Shown here in pieces: positions 1-10,788 of a stretch of 64,000 nucleotides of DNA. Location of the stretch: the NCBI GenBank assembly GCA_003952965.2, contig RXIC02000436.1:62001-126000 (forward strand), written 5' to 3'. Positions within the stretch are counted from its first letter, which is position 1. Every line of letters begins with the position of its first letter. This DNA comes from Morella rubra (Eukaryota > Streptophyta > Magnoliopsida > Fagales > Myricaceae). The notes under the pieces were generated by a model. That model ran no database searches, was not told the DNA's origin, and saw only the letters and a list, made by a program, of their open reading frames with translations. The position numbers and the translations under genes were made by a program.

Positions 1-521
1 CGGATCTTCACTTGTTTTGCTAATTGAATTAAAGCATCTCTTATTTTTTGAGCTTGATATTTTATTGCTTTTACACTTTCAATGCAATTTTCCCAACGTG
101 TTTGTGACAATGGTTTCAATGTCAATATAGATATATTATCTTATAAAATTTTCCATCGTTTTATATAAGAAGAAAATAAATAATATATGCGTTGTACCAC
201 TCCAAAGAAAGATATAGCTTTAGGACACGAGTTTGCCATATCACATAACATTAGATTTAAATTATGACAAACACAAAATATATAAAATGCTTTAGGATTT
301 ATATTTAGTAATCTTTTTTGTACACCTTGATGTTTTCCTTTCATATTTGATCCATTATCATATATTTGTCCTCTTATGATATTAACATCTAATCCATATT
401 TTTTTATGACAAAATTTATCTGCAAAACTACTTTAACCATTTGAACGTTGTACTGACTCTGAGCCGAACTTTTCAAGAGACAAGACGTCAACTTTTCAAC
501 ATTGCTACTAACTTTTTCCAT
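1..521 (-). pseudogene. hAT-type (DUF4371 / ZMYM1-like) transposase fragment, broken and cut by the window edge
   Basis: On the minus strand, 521 down to 144 reads as 126 codons of a plant hAT-like transposase of the DUF4371 / zinc-finger MYM-type 1-like group. It contains the recognisable IYDNGSNMKGKHQGVQ block, with the aspartate expected in the RNase-H-like core, followed by CHNLNLMLCDMANSCPKA. A TAA at 141-143 interrupts the frame, but the same frame continues to position 1 with [19 protein letters not shown], the normal continuation of this family. The copy is therefore disabled by at least one in-frame stop and also lacks its N-terminal region; the sequence upstream of 521 is short tandem repeats rather than coding. 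Family assignment is from recalled motifs. The rest of the element lies outside the window. Confidence 0.85.
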
Positions 522-581
522 GCGTAAGCTTGCGTGAAGTGAAATTAGAAATGCGTAAGCTTGCGTGAAGTGAAATTAGAA
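520..581. repeat. Exact 31-bp tandem duplication
   Basis: Two identical 31-bp units lie head to tail at 520-550 and 551-581, just upstream of the transposase fragment. Each carries an internal GCGTAAGCTTGCGTGA segment. Confidence 0.9.
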
Positions 582-690
582 TAGTCTTGCTTTCTTTCAC
601 GTCATTGTCATGTTACTTTGAAAGACTTCACTAAAATAGTCTCGCTTTGTTTCACGCCACTTTTATCTTGTTTTGAAAGACGTCACTTCA
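581..690. repeat. Imperfect ~55-bp tandem repeat
   Basis: Two diverged units (about 581-634 and 636-690) both start ATAGTCT(T/C)GCTTT, contain TTTCACG, and end TTTGAAAGAC(T/G)TCACT. With the 31-bp repeat they form a short subterminal-repeat-like block beside the hAT remnant, as is common near hAT ends. That link is inference. Confidence 0.6.
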
Positions 691-1530
691 AGACTTTTTT
701 TTACAAGAGTCACACTAGTCTTACAGATAGTGTAAACTATAAGGTCTCTTGCTCAAGGCGAGGCTTTAGACAACTTAGACACTTGAGCCTATCCTGAGGA
801 GCAGTGACAGATCTGAAAGCAGTCGAGCGGAACGCCACACCGACATCCGGTGACTAAGAGCACAAGAAAATCCAAAAGAAGCCGAAATAGAGACGGCGCG
901 TGAGATTCAACTTCTTCTAAGTCGGTCTAAAAGACCGTCTATTCCAAATAATTAATGCACTGGCACTCTATGATGGAGAGTCTAAACTTCATCGATATTG
1001 GGCAAATCATAGCCACCTCCACAGCAGACCCAACCTGTGTTGCGCCAACAACCAGCGTCACCTACTTGTGCGACTATTCAGTAGCTGCTACACGTGATGG
1101 AGACCGTGAGCTTCCTCTTCATCAGACAACCAAGGCCAAGGGTTTGGTGAGTTGATTAGCTGGTCACGAGTTTTGCCACAATTCGTCATTCCACACCACT
1201 CATGCTGCTTTCAACAGTATCATAATCCCATTAAATCTTAATCCTTGGTTTCCCTTATATAACTATCACACACACAGGGGCACACGGAGGGAGCTGGAAG
1301 TTGCGGCTAGCAGAACAAGAAGTAGTTGATCTATATTACATTTCCCTGTTGAACTCATGAACTCGAAAGTACAATCAGAGATTATGACAAAACAACAAAC
1401 GCGTAGCGCAGGGGCCACTTGATATTACATGTACCAGGTACATTGACAGTAGAAAACAAATTTTACTATAAAAACAGAAATTAAACCCAAAACAAGAAAA
1501 AGAATTTAGAGAAAGAAAAAAAAAAGCATA
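691..1530. other. Intergenic / PAL 3' flank, no gene seen
   Basis: No coding region is supported. The part next to 1530 is the 3' flank of the minus-strand PAL gene and should hold its 3' UTR and polyadenylation site; I cannot place the cleavage site. Confidence 0.5.
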
Positions 1531-4500
1531 TTAGTTGATGGGGAGAGGAGCGCCGTTCCACTCCTTTAGACACTCCAGCATAGGATCAATCAGCTTCCCT
1601 TCACACATTGCCGAGAATACCTTGTCGCATTCTTCACCTGGTGACCGAATTTTCTCACCAGTTAGCAAATCTGTTCCCAGTTCCTCTCTCACAAACTTGT
1701 ACAGCGGGTAGGACCTGCAGTTGTTGATCTGGTTGGGAATTGCCGCTTTTCCATTCTCCAATTCGACTCTAGCACTCTCTGTTTCCTTGGGCAACAGGGC
1801 CTTCAGCTCCTCCTCAAAGGCTCCAATCTTTTGGAAGATCGAAGAGCTCGCATTCCTTTCTTTGTCGCCGTTGTTCAACGCATGGTCGACTAGGACTTGC
1901 CTTAGTTTCTGCATCAATGGATAGGTTGCGCTGCAGGGGTCGTCAGCATAGGCGAAAACGTATTCGCGGTCGACAACTTTGAGCAAGTCTTTTTCACAGA
2001 ACCTGGACGGGTGAAGCTCACCATTGGAGCCCATGGTTAGGACTCTCTTGGCCACTTGGCTGACTGTGTTCTTTACACTGTTCTTCAAGTTCTCCTCCAA
2101 ATGCCTAAGATCAATGGCTTGGCACAATGCAACCAAGTAAGTGGATGACATGAGCTTCAATACTTCCACAGCCTCGGCTGTCTTTCTTGCGGAAATCAAT
2201 CCCAGGGAGTTAACATCTTGGTTATGTTGCTCAGCACTTTGGACATGGTTGGTAACAGGATTGGCGAGGAATTGGAGCTCCGAGCAGTAAGATGCCATTG
2301 CAATTTCTGCGCCTTTGAACCCATAATCCAAGCTTGGGTTGCGGCTTGCTGTCAGATTTGAAGGCAACCCGTTGTTGTAAAAATCATTGACAAGCTCAGA
2401 GAATTGAGCAAACATCAGTTTGCCAATCGAACCAATGGCAAGTCGTGTGTTATCCATAGAAACACCAATGGGCGTCCCTTGGAAGTTCCCACCATGTAAA
2501 GCCTTATTCCTTGAAACATCAATCAGTGGGTTATCATTCACTGAGTTGATCTCGCGCTCAATCATTCTGGTGGATGTCCTGATCACCTCAATTAGAGGTC
2601 CTAGCCACTGGGGAGAGGTTCGGAGGGCATACCGATCTTGTTTGGGCTTCTGAAGGGGGTCAATCTCATGCAACTTCTGAGCTGCTTTAACATAGGCACT
2701 TCCATCTAGAATGTGTTCCATTATAGCAGCTGCCTCTATTTGGCCAGGGTGGTGCTTCAATTTATGGGTCAAGTGGTCCGTAAATTCCGGTTTTCCTTGC
2801 ATGACTTCAGCAAAAATAGCTGATAGGAGTTCTGACAGAACTACTAGTATATTGGTCTCAAAAAGTACCATGGAAGCCAGGCCAGAACCAACTGCCGTAC
2901 CATTAACTAGTGCCAGACCCTCTTTGGGTTGTAACTCGAAAAACCCACCACTGATTCCTGCTAATTGAAAGGCCTTGGCGGCGTCCAGGGACTCTCCATT
3001 GGGTCCTACAGCCTTAGAATTGGGTCTGCCTATCAAAAGCCCTGCAATATAAGACAGGGGAACCAGGTCGCCCGATGCGGTGATCGTCCCCCGGAGTGGC
3101 AAGAATGGGGTAATGTTGTGGTTCAGAAACTTGGCGATGGCTTCCATGACTTCAAATCTGATGCCTGAGTAACCTTGGAGGAGGGTGTTGATCCTCACCA
3201 GCATGGCGGCCCTGGTGGCCGAGTGAGGCAATGTGTGGCAAGATTCAGTGCCATTGCCAAAGATCCCAGCGTTCAAGAATCTGGTGCAAAAATAAGTTCC
3301 ACGAAAACATATTAGCAAAGATTGAACAAGCTACTTCCAAAATTAAAAGGCATTTTGTCTAAAGTCCCTATTAAACTATATGCATCATAGACCAATGACA
3401 AACTCATCTCTGCTGCAAAACTTAATGGGGGAAAAATAAATCCCAAGTGTTGGCAAATTTGTTTGACTTTGGCCGCAGACGAATAATTTCTAGGAATTAA
3501 AATATTTATATATTTCTTGTCGGGAAAATAAAAAATTCAAGCTTCTTGATCTGTTGATCTATTGCTTGTGGACGAATGATTGGTACGTTAGGGAGAAGCT
3601 GGAGGATTAATGGTCAATATGACCAGCTTATCCAGGTGGAGCCACCAAAAACCTAGAATAGCGGCATTTATTTATTTCACGTCAAAAGCTCACATGATCA
3701 AGCCATATTAACGAATATATAAGAAATACCAAGTCAATTTTTTAGAAAATTTTAATGCTTTTCTTTTGGACCAACGAAACAAAAATTTACCTACCCATCT
3801 ATTTTCCTTCTGCCTAAACTGTTTAGTAAGCAATTGAAATTAAAAAAAAAAATATTTAGAATTATTTAGATAGTTAATTATCTTTATTTATATTTATTCA
3901 AAAGTTCTTTGCTAGTGGACTTTTCACACTGCCACCTACCACCCTTTTCCTAGGGACGATTAGACGCCACGAGTATCAATATACTTGTCAAGTCGCTTCA
4001 CTTTCAAGGTTTTCTCATCTCTATTCTATGTTATATTAAATATAGGTAAAAGGATTGATAACGGATGAGAAAAGCAGAAAAATCAGAAAAAACAAAAAAC
4101 CTAAAGAAGTTGAGCATGTCAAACTGGGACACAGAGGGTCTTTCAGCTGGAAATCCCTCTCTAATCATGTAGAACTCCGGTCATTTGTTAAATTGTCAAA
4201 CCTTTAAACGTTTAAACCTACGTACGCCAGCTCGTTTTCTTTTTTTTGTTTAAATGGTCAAATGATTTGGAAATCTCTTATCGGATTCATATTTATGTTT
4301 ACTAGCTAGTAGTTTCCTCTCATTTGAATGGGTCTGATAGGAACATCCAAACTTTCTGTATAAACAAAATCATCTTGGATGGTTTAATATTTTTAATTAA
4401 AGTTCGTAATCGTGCTTTAGGGTGGTATTAAAACAATCTGGTCATAAGATTTGTGCCAGTTCCACGCCATCTCATACAAAGAGGAAGCTACCCAGCAAAA

Positions 4501-5249
4501 GAGAAACGTGGAAGCTACTTAGAAAAAGAGAATTCAGAGAAGTTGAAAAGAAGGCCGGTGGCAGAGCACGAACCAATTGCAAGGACAGGGTAGTGGGTAC
4601 CCCACAATCCGAAGCATATATAATTGGTTCACTATCTATTCTATCGGGCAATCGATTGATCATGGTAAGGTCAAAAGTGGAAGCATTTATTAACGCGGAG
4701 AGGACAAAGAAGTTGAATATGTGGCCCTTCAACATCTTGTACCGGACGTAAATGCAGATAAGTATATTAGTTTACTGGCAAACCACCTACCTCCTCTATG
4801 CAACTCTTAGGTTGGTTGTCCGTAAGTGTTAATTAACAAATCTGCAAAGAGTAATAGGAAGTAATTAATTACCTAATAAGCTCGTTCTGGAGAGCACCGC
4901 CCTGCTTGGTTCTCCTATGGGAAGTTGCACCAAAACCGGTTGTGACGCCATAGCTGTCTGTTCCCTTGTTCATGCTTTCCATGATCCAGTCACTGCTGGC
5001 CTTGACCCCGGCCCGGGTTCCCTCAGAGAGCTCCACCTTGACCCCAGCATCGTGGTTCGCAATAGCTGCCACTTGGGATATGGTCAGGGTCTCACCCCCA
5101 AGCTTCACCAGGGGCTTGCGGTACTCCTCGACCATGCGCTTCACCTCATCTAGGTGACTACCCTTGAGCGACTCGGCAGCCATAACCCAGTTCAAAGGGT
5201 CGCTGTTTGTGCAGAAGTCCATTGCAGCACCGTTGCCATTGCGAGCCAT
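1531..5249 (-). CDS. PAL: Phenylalanine ammonia-lyase (PAL), two exons
   Basis: Deaminates L-phenylalanine to trans-cinnamate, the entry step of the phenylpropanoid pathway (lignin, flavonoids, salicylate); a cytosolic homotetramer in known plants. Exon 1 is 5249-4873 and exon 2 is 3280-1531, split by a 1592-bp GT-AG intron inside an Arg codon (phase 2, residue 126), the conserved plant PAL intron position. The product is 708 residues, within the family range. Visible features: catalytic Tyr100 in SYGVTTGFG; Phe127-Leu128, the pair that favours Phe over Tyr; the MIO-forming Ala194-Ser195-Gly196 in [34 protein letters not shown] in the core; and a C-terminal shielding domain ending [10 protein letters not shown]. 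Most PALs I recall end PIC or PLC, so the final Asn is mildly unusual. The chosen ATG gives the normal N-terminus. I see no frameshift or missing catalytic residue. The intron holds no recognisable gene or element. Confidence 0.97.
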
Positions 5250-5429
5250 TGTTTCTAGCTAGGAGAGATTGATACGAAGGAAGGTGAGAAAAAAGCTGGT
5301 TGGTGGGGAAGAAAATGTTCAAGAAAACTCTTTGAGTTATTGTGCTAATGAGATCTGTCAGTGCATGGGAACAGGAAAAAAGTAGAAGACAAAAACCGTG
5401 GTAGGAAATTTTCAAGTTGGAGAGCGAAA

Positions 5430-5690
5430 ATATTCCTGAGATCTTTCAGCCAAAAATTGGTCGTTTATATAGAGAGGGGCTCGTTGGTTGTCACATTGAG
5501 TGTTGGGTGGGTAGGCTGATGGGTTAGTTGAAGATTGCACGTGGCCGTCGATCATCAATAACTTTAACGGTATAGATGGAGACACGTGGCGGAAAGTTGG
5601 CGCTGCGACATGCATAAAACGCGGGGTTTTACTCGTCAAGGATAAAAGGGTGGGCGAGGGCGAGGGGGGGAGGGGGGTTGGTAAGGAAAC
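5430..5690 (-). promoter_or_regulatory. PAL promoter: TATA box, AC/P-box-like elements, G-boxes
   Basis: Reading on the minus strand, a TATATAAA box lies at 5471-5464, about 215 bp before the ATG, so the leader is probably about 180-190 nt. Upstream are CCTACCCACCCAAC at 5515-5502 (AC-element / P-box type, the MYB site class known in phenylpropanoid promoters), a CAACCAACG just above the TATA box (5491-5483), and a second ACCAACC at 5682-5676. Two CACGTG G-boxes sit at 5538-5543 and 5583-5588. Function is inferred from known PAL promoters. Confidence 0.7.
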
Positions 5691-6038
5691 ATGACCCGCG
5701 CAGCAGCTTAACGCCATCTCTTCAATTTCTCATCCAACTTTGTTCTTTTCCCTCATCCAACTTGAACAATTATTAGGCAACCACATTAGAGAGAAAATTA
5801 CTTACGCAAAAACAAGAGAGAGAAAATTACACAAAAACAAAAACAGAAACTAGGAAAAGGAAAAGGATCGTTAACAACTAGAGAGGTTCACGTGCAAGCA
5901 CAATTAATGATATATTTACGATCCTAGAGAAACAAAAGTTGTCTTGAAATTACGGGTAGAAATAGAAGACCATGATTGACAGCTACAATATGTCAGAAGC
6001 CTTAACTCTTAAGAAACCATTTTTGTTTGCGAAAATTA
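5691..6038. other. Intergenic, no gene seen
   Basis: Upstream flank of PAL, AT-rich with purine-rich patches. No ORF, RNA gene or repeat structure recognised. Confidence 0.5.
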
Positions 6039-6220
6039 GGGGTGTTTGTTTGTTAAAATTTTGAAGAATATTTTCGAAATTTTAGGAATCTTTACTTTAT
6101 CGAGATTTATTAGGGTTTGTGAAAGGTGAAGTATGTATGTGTAAAAGTTAAAAATTTTGAAGTGTGTTTGTTTTGTTGGAAATTTCCATACCCCAAAATA
6201 TTAGAGAAACAAACGGGACC
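6039..6220. mobile_element. Tourist-like MITE, copy 1
   Basis: About 180 bp, bounded by GGGGTGTTTGTTTGTT on the left and GAGAAACAAACGGGACC on the right, which are imperfect inverted repeats. A TTA trinucleotide abuts each end, the target duplication expected of PIF/Harbinger (Tourist) elements. The interior (GGGTTTGTGAAAGGTGAAG and following) resembles the element at 17016-17211, which supports a repeat family. Confidence 0.65.
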
Positions 6221-6257
6221 TTAAGGTAATCTAGAAATTAAAATAAGTATTATATAA

Positions 6258-6600
6258 ACTCTGCACCCTCAAACTTTAGGTATTTGATATTTTATATCTC
6301 GTATTTATTATTTTTGTCACATTACACTCATCAACTATTTATTTTATATGCTTTGCATCCTTTTTTAAATTTTTTGATTAATTTAGATGAAAAATGATTT
6401 TTTTTTTGTATGCAAAATGACAATTTTATCCCTATATTTTTTTTGACAGTGACCATTTTATAAGGATAAAATTGTAATTTTTAGGACAAAAAATAAATTT
6501 CCGTCCAAATTGACAAAAAATTTTAACAAAATGTGCAAAGTATCTGAAATCAATAATTGTAACAAAAATAACAGATTGCAAAGTATCAAGATCCATAAAA
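6258..6600. repeat. Degenerate foldback (inverted-repeat) element
   Basis: The left arm (TTTGATATTTTATATCTCG... CTTTGCATCCTTTTTTAAA) pairs imperfectly with the reverse complement of the right arm (TTGATACTTTGCAATCTG... CTTTGCACATTTTGTTAAA). It is AT-rich and noncoding. Arms and ends are less clear than in the other foldbacks listed here. Confidence 0.55.
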
Positions 6601-6867
6601 TTAAAAGGTAAAAAGTATATTTATCCCCTAAAATAATTTAGTTTTGGTACACAAACTCCATTATAATTTCCGAATATTGGAGTTTCCGATTTAAAAGAGG
6701 TTTCAAAATCAAATTAAGAAGTTATGATAATAAGGAAGAATAACATCCAAGTGTCCCTTTACTCTATGAGAGATTGGAGGGTCTGATCCCTTCCCTGCTA
6801 CCCTTGAGGTGCAGGATGGATGGACCTACCGTCACCTTCAGTCCTCACGTGTCGAACGGGTGGAGGA

Positions 6868-7501
6868 GAACTCGAAAGCCCCCACCACGTAGGGTTCCCT
6901 CTTCCGCCTCATCGGATCGCGCTAGGGCCGAGGCAATTAATGAGGCATCAGGCATACTGTGTGTTGCGGGGGAACTCAATTTGAGAAGGGGACAGGGTCC
7001 TCTAGTTTTCCTTTTAATTATTTTTCAATTATTATAACAGGTTTGTCAGGTTACATGTCAGAAACTTTAATTAATCAATGTTACCTAATGGAATTTTTCG
7101 ACAATGATCAATACCAAGGATTCAGAGAATATTGGAGTTTCTGGATATGTTATCAAAGACAAACTCAAGAAGTATATAGTCCAAGACCCAAGTGTGGTGA
7201 TCTGGAGGGCTATCCAGCAGAGGAGGATATCAAGTAGTTCCGGACAGGAACTAGAAAGCCACCACGTGGCCCTTTCCGCCTCATCGGTCGCGCTAGGGCC
7301 GAAAATTAATGAATCAGGCATATCTAGTTATGTGGCATTGCGGGGGAACTCAATTTGAGAAGGGGACAGGGTCCTCTAGTTTTCCTTTTAATTATTTTTC
7401 AATTATTATAACAGGTTTGTCAGGTTACATGCCACCTCAGAAACTTTAATTAATCAATGTTAAATCCTAATGGAATGAAGACTTTTCGACAATGATCAAT
7501 A
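6868..7501. repeat. Tandem duplication, ~250-bp units 380 bp apart
   Basis: Unit 1 (6868-7113) and unit 2 (7248-7501) share long identical blocks, including the run from TTGCGGGGGAACTCAATTTG to GTCAGGTTACATG, separated by several small block insertions or deletions of roughly 3-15 bp. The 134-bp spacer (7114-7247) is unique. Short ORFs crossing the unit are not recognisable proteins. Confidence 0.85.
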
Positions 7502-10100
7502 ATTAAAGAGTAAGAAAGTTCGTGTTTTTTTTTTTTTGGTTGGCAAGTACTTATTAAAGCCTATTGTTTTGGGTTCAGAACCAAATTAAAGACGATTGTT
7601 TATTCCCCAAGTAAAAAACAGAGTCCTAATGTAGACTGAAATTTACAGTTTGTCCGCACAGCAAAAGGGGTATATTTACAATAGAACAAAGGGCCCTCGA
7701 GAATATTTAGAACATTGGAAAAACCAAACCATAATTGACATTTGGAACTAGTGGCAGAACCATTAATGAACCTTCAAAAATTTCAGTAACTGCATGGTTA
7801 TACAATTCTGACACCGAAGCTTCCAAATTATAAGCGAATATATACGTTTGGAAAATCGAGGAAGGAGATAAAGCACTAGTACTGTTTAATTAACCAACCG
7901 TTATTAGAGATATATATAATTTAAATAATAAAATTTATATATTATATCATTTTAACAGTTCAATTTTGTGAGATAAATGCTAATTTAGCTCTTAAATTCA
8001 AAACTTTAACTTTAATCCTATGCGAACTTAAATTCAAAAATTTGAACTATAAAGTAATAATATATAAGTAGTGTTACGAAATTTGGCAATGATCAAGCTT
8101 CAATTTACTTCTTTTCTAATTGGATGAGCTGATCAACGTGTCTTGCGAAAAGTGCGTGCATGTTTCCAACAAAAATTGCTTTGTTGTATTGTCTCTGTCG
8201 AACGGGGACGAAGGGTGTGAAGTGCATGCTTCCCTTCTGACCTTATTTCACGCAGCTTGCCACCTGCAATAGATGAGTACGATTGTCGGGCTGCCAGTAG
8301 GGGAGTTTCAAGTAAACTAATACATCGGCCACCGAATGAATTGAGTGCTTGATTTCATGACGTTTCCGTGACTTCATTATTCCTTTTGCGTAGGTACTCT
8401 TTTGTGGAACACAACTTTCTAATTCGATACACTCCGATGATCAGTCCGACGTACGTACGTGAAGGAATTTGTGCGACACTCATGAATGCCTACCTGCAGA
8501 CTAGCTTCACAATTGAGTGCAATCATCGTAGTTTGCAATCTTCTCTGGACGTAATTAGAGAAGCATCTCTCATTTCATTATATTCGGTTTGAGTCATAGT
8601 TGTTGTCCATTGAGTAAATACGTCAACACAACACCGGTCAGTCTCAATCTATTTATTAGGTCAAAGATCAAACTTTACTTTCGCAAATAATTTCAACTTA
8701 TATTTTATATCTTGACTTGAACTCCTGACCTTAGAGCTAATGGAGAATACTTTTATTTTGTGTACTCTATGCAAGGGGATAGCTTTTTTCATATTTACGA
8801 TTGTTGATCATGTAATTATTAGTACTATATCAGTTTATCTTTTACGTACTCCATAAGTTGATGTTCCTCGTCAAGGTGAGTCTCGCTCAACGACTATCGA
8901 AAAAATTGACTAAGCAACATGATTATTATTAATTTTAATTTTATAAGGTTGTAGTTGATTAGGAGCTTCAAATGGATATATATCGAAGGTGGTGCATCAT
9001 GGAATATAAAAGGGAAAGAACAATTCTACTCGATTGGGGTTGTTAAGCTTAGACAAGTCATGCCCACCACCAACCACCAATACGTTTCTCCGGGGTAGGT
9101 GAAGCCAATTACAAAGTCACGAGATCTGAGTATATACGAGATATTATTGCTCCAACTTCTCACGATAATTGAACACAAACTTGCACTGTTTTGGGTGACG
9201 TACGTTACTTGGTTGGTGAAATATATACCTAGAGTTAGAGATCATGGTAGACTAGGGTCATTGTCTTTCAAATTAGGGGGTCGGGTTAAGGCCCGGCCTG
9301 CATCGCAGCTGGCTCCCAAGCTCGACCAGTATGGAGCTGCATCGCGTCATTATTGTCGAGGCTTAACGGAATTAAATTAATTAATTGAATCAAGAAGGTG
9401 ATTATATAGGATCTAAAAGCTAGAGGAAAGATATTGCTCATTTGGGCATTAATGTTTTGGTTGGGCAAGTATCCACCAAACTATTTGTTTCCTCCTTGCG
9501 TCCAAGGCTGCGTACGTTACTGCGTGTAATAAATGATTTAAGGTGCTTCGCTACCCCTGGCAACGTGGTGCGAGAGAATCCCTTCTTCTTCTTCTTTTTC
9601 GTTGAACAAACGAGCTGCTATGTCCAAGACGAACACGAAAGAATGCAAATTCTCATTGAATGGAGAGGGGGTTGAATAGAGACACCAACCAAAGAAGTCT
9701 GACGCAACATGTTACAGTGACCCCCTGAAAGCAGTACTCCACTTTTATCGTGTCTGTTTTTTCTTTTCTTTCGGGTGTGTTTGGTATTGAAGCCTTTTCA
9801 CCTACCCACTTCTCTGAGAACCATTTGTTTAATCAAAACATAAAAAATTGTAATTGAATTTTCGGTAGAACGAATACAAGTTCCGGTAGATTCAGTTAAA
9901 TATATTTTTATAAAAATGCCATATTTTTTTCCTATGAATAAGACAAAAAAAAAATCATCTGATCTTGTAGTGATCGTATCCCGTACATATAATATCCCCA
10001 ATAAAATGTTTACAATATTTTTTTTTTCGATCCTTTATAGGCCCTATCCTTTTTCATTCAAACGATCAAGGGTGGGTAAAAATTTTAGGATATATATATA

Positions 10101-10105
<5 letters not shown>
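7502..10105. other. Gene-poor intergenic DNA
   Basis: AT-rich DNA with scattered short ORFs under 95 codons on both strands, none with family resemblance, compositional bias or convincing splice partners. No repeats with clear ends were recognised. Confidence 0.5.

Positions 10106-10149
<44 letters not shown>
10106..10149. repeat. 44-bp poly-A tract
   Basis: An uninterrupted run of 44 A residues, preceded by a TA-rich stretch. It could be the tail of an old retroposed sequence on the plus strand or a simple slippage repeat; no recognisable retroposon body precedes it. Confidence 0.9.
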
Positions 10150-10151
<2 letters not shown>

Positions 10152-10258
10152 TTGTATGACCAACAATTTATTTATTGTTCATAGTTCTAGTTATCAAGTG
10201 ACAAAAGTACTTATATTTTGAATGAATGTTTATTTTAGTCTTGTTATTTGATATAAAA

Positions 10259-10788
10259 AAATTAAGGGGTAAAATTATAGTTAGTCCCATAAGTATGAGT
10301 AAAAATCAAATTGGTACCCTTAATTATCAATTCGGCGATTTGAGACCCATAACTTTTGAAAATCATCAATTCTACCCCCCCCCCCCCCCCCCCGGTCTAA
10401 ATTAGCGTTAAATCCGACGAAAAATCATGCAAAATGACCAAAATGCCCCTCCAAGACTAAATTTTAAAAAAATAATAAATATTTAAGAAATAAATTAAAA
10501 ATAAATATTTTATTGAAATAGTGTTTCAATAGTTTTTTTAAAAAATATTACTTTTTAAAAAAAAATTCATTTTTTATTTTTAATGAATTTTTTGGTAATT
10601 TTATCTTGGGGCATTTTGGTCATTTTGCATGATTTTTTGTTAGATTTAACGTCCAATTTAAACCGGGGGCTAGAATTGATGATTTTAAAAAGTTATGGGT
10701 CTCAAATCGCCGAATTGATAATTAGGGGTATCGATTTGATTTTTGCTCATACTTATAGGACTAACTATGACTTTACCCCAAAAATTAA
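10259..10788. mobile_element. Foldback MITE with ~200-bp terminal inverted repeats
   Basis: The left arm (about 10259-10467) and right arm (about 10580-10786) are near-complementary over 200 bp. For example GCGATTTGAGACCCATAACTT at 10335-10355 matches the right arm on the opposite strand, as does CATGCAAAATGACCAAAATG. Only about 110 bp of AT-rich loop separates them. The left arm carries a run of 19 C (10375-10393) where the right arm has only five G. There is no coding capacity. The transposase superfamily is not clear because I could not fix a target duplication. Confidence 0.85.

Noticed and set aside
955-1155. 66-codon plus-strand ORF downstream of PAL
   Set aside because: No family resemblance, no promoter or splice context; consistent with chance in the PAL 3' flank.
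7104-7358. Short ORF with protein-like text (VIKDKLKKYIVQDPSVVIW)
   Set aside because: It spans the spacer and unit 2 of the tandem duplication, overlaps an antisense ORF and matches no family I recognise.
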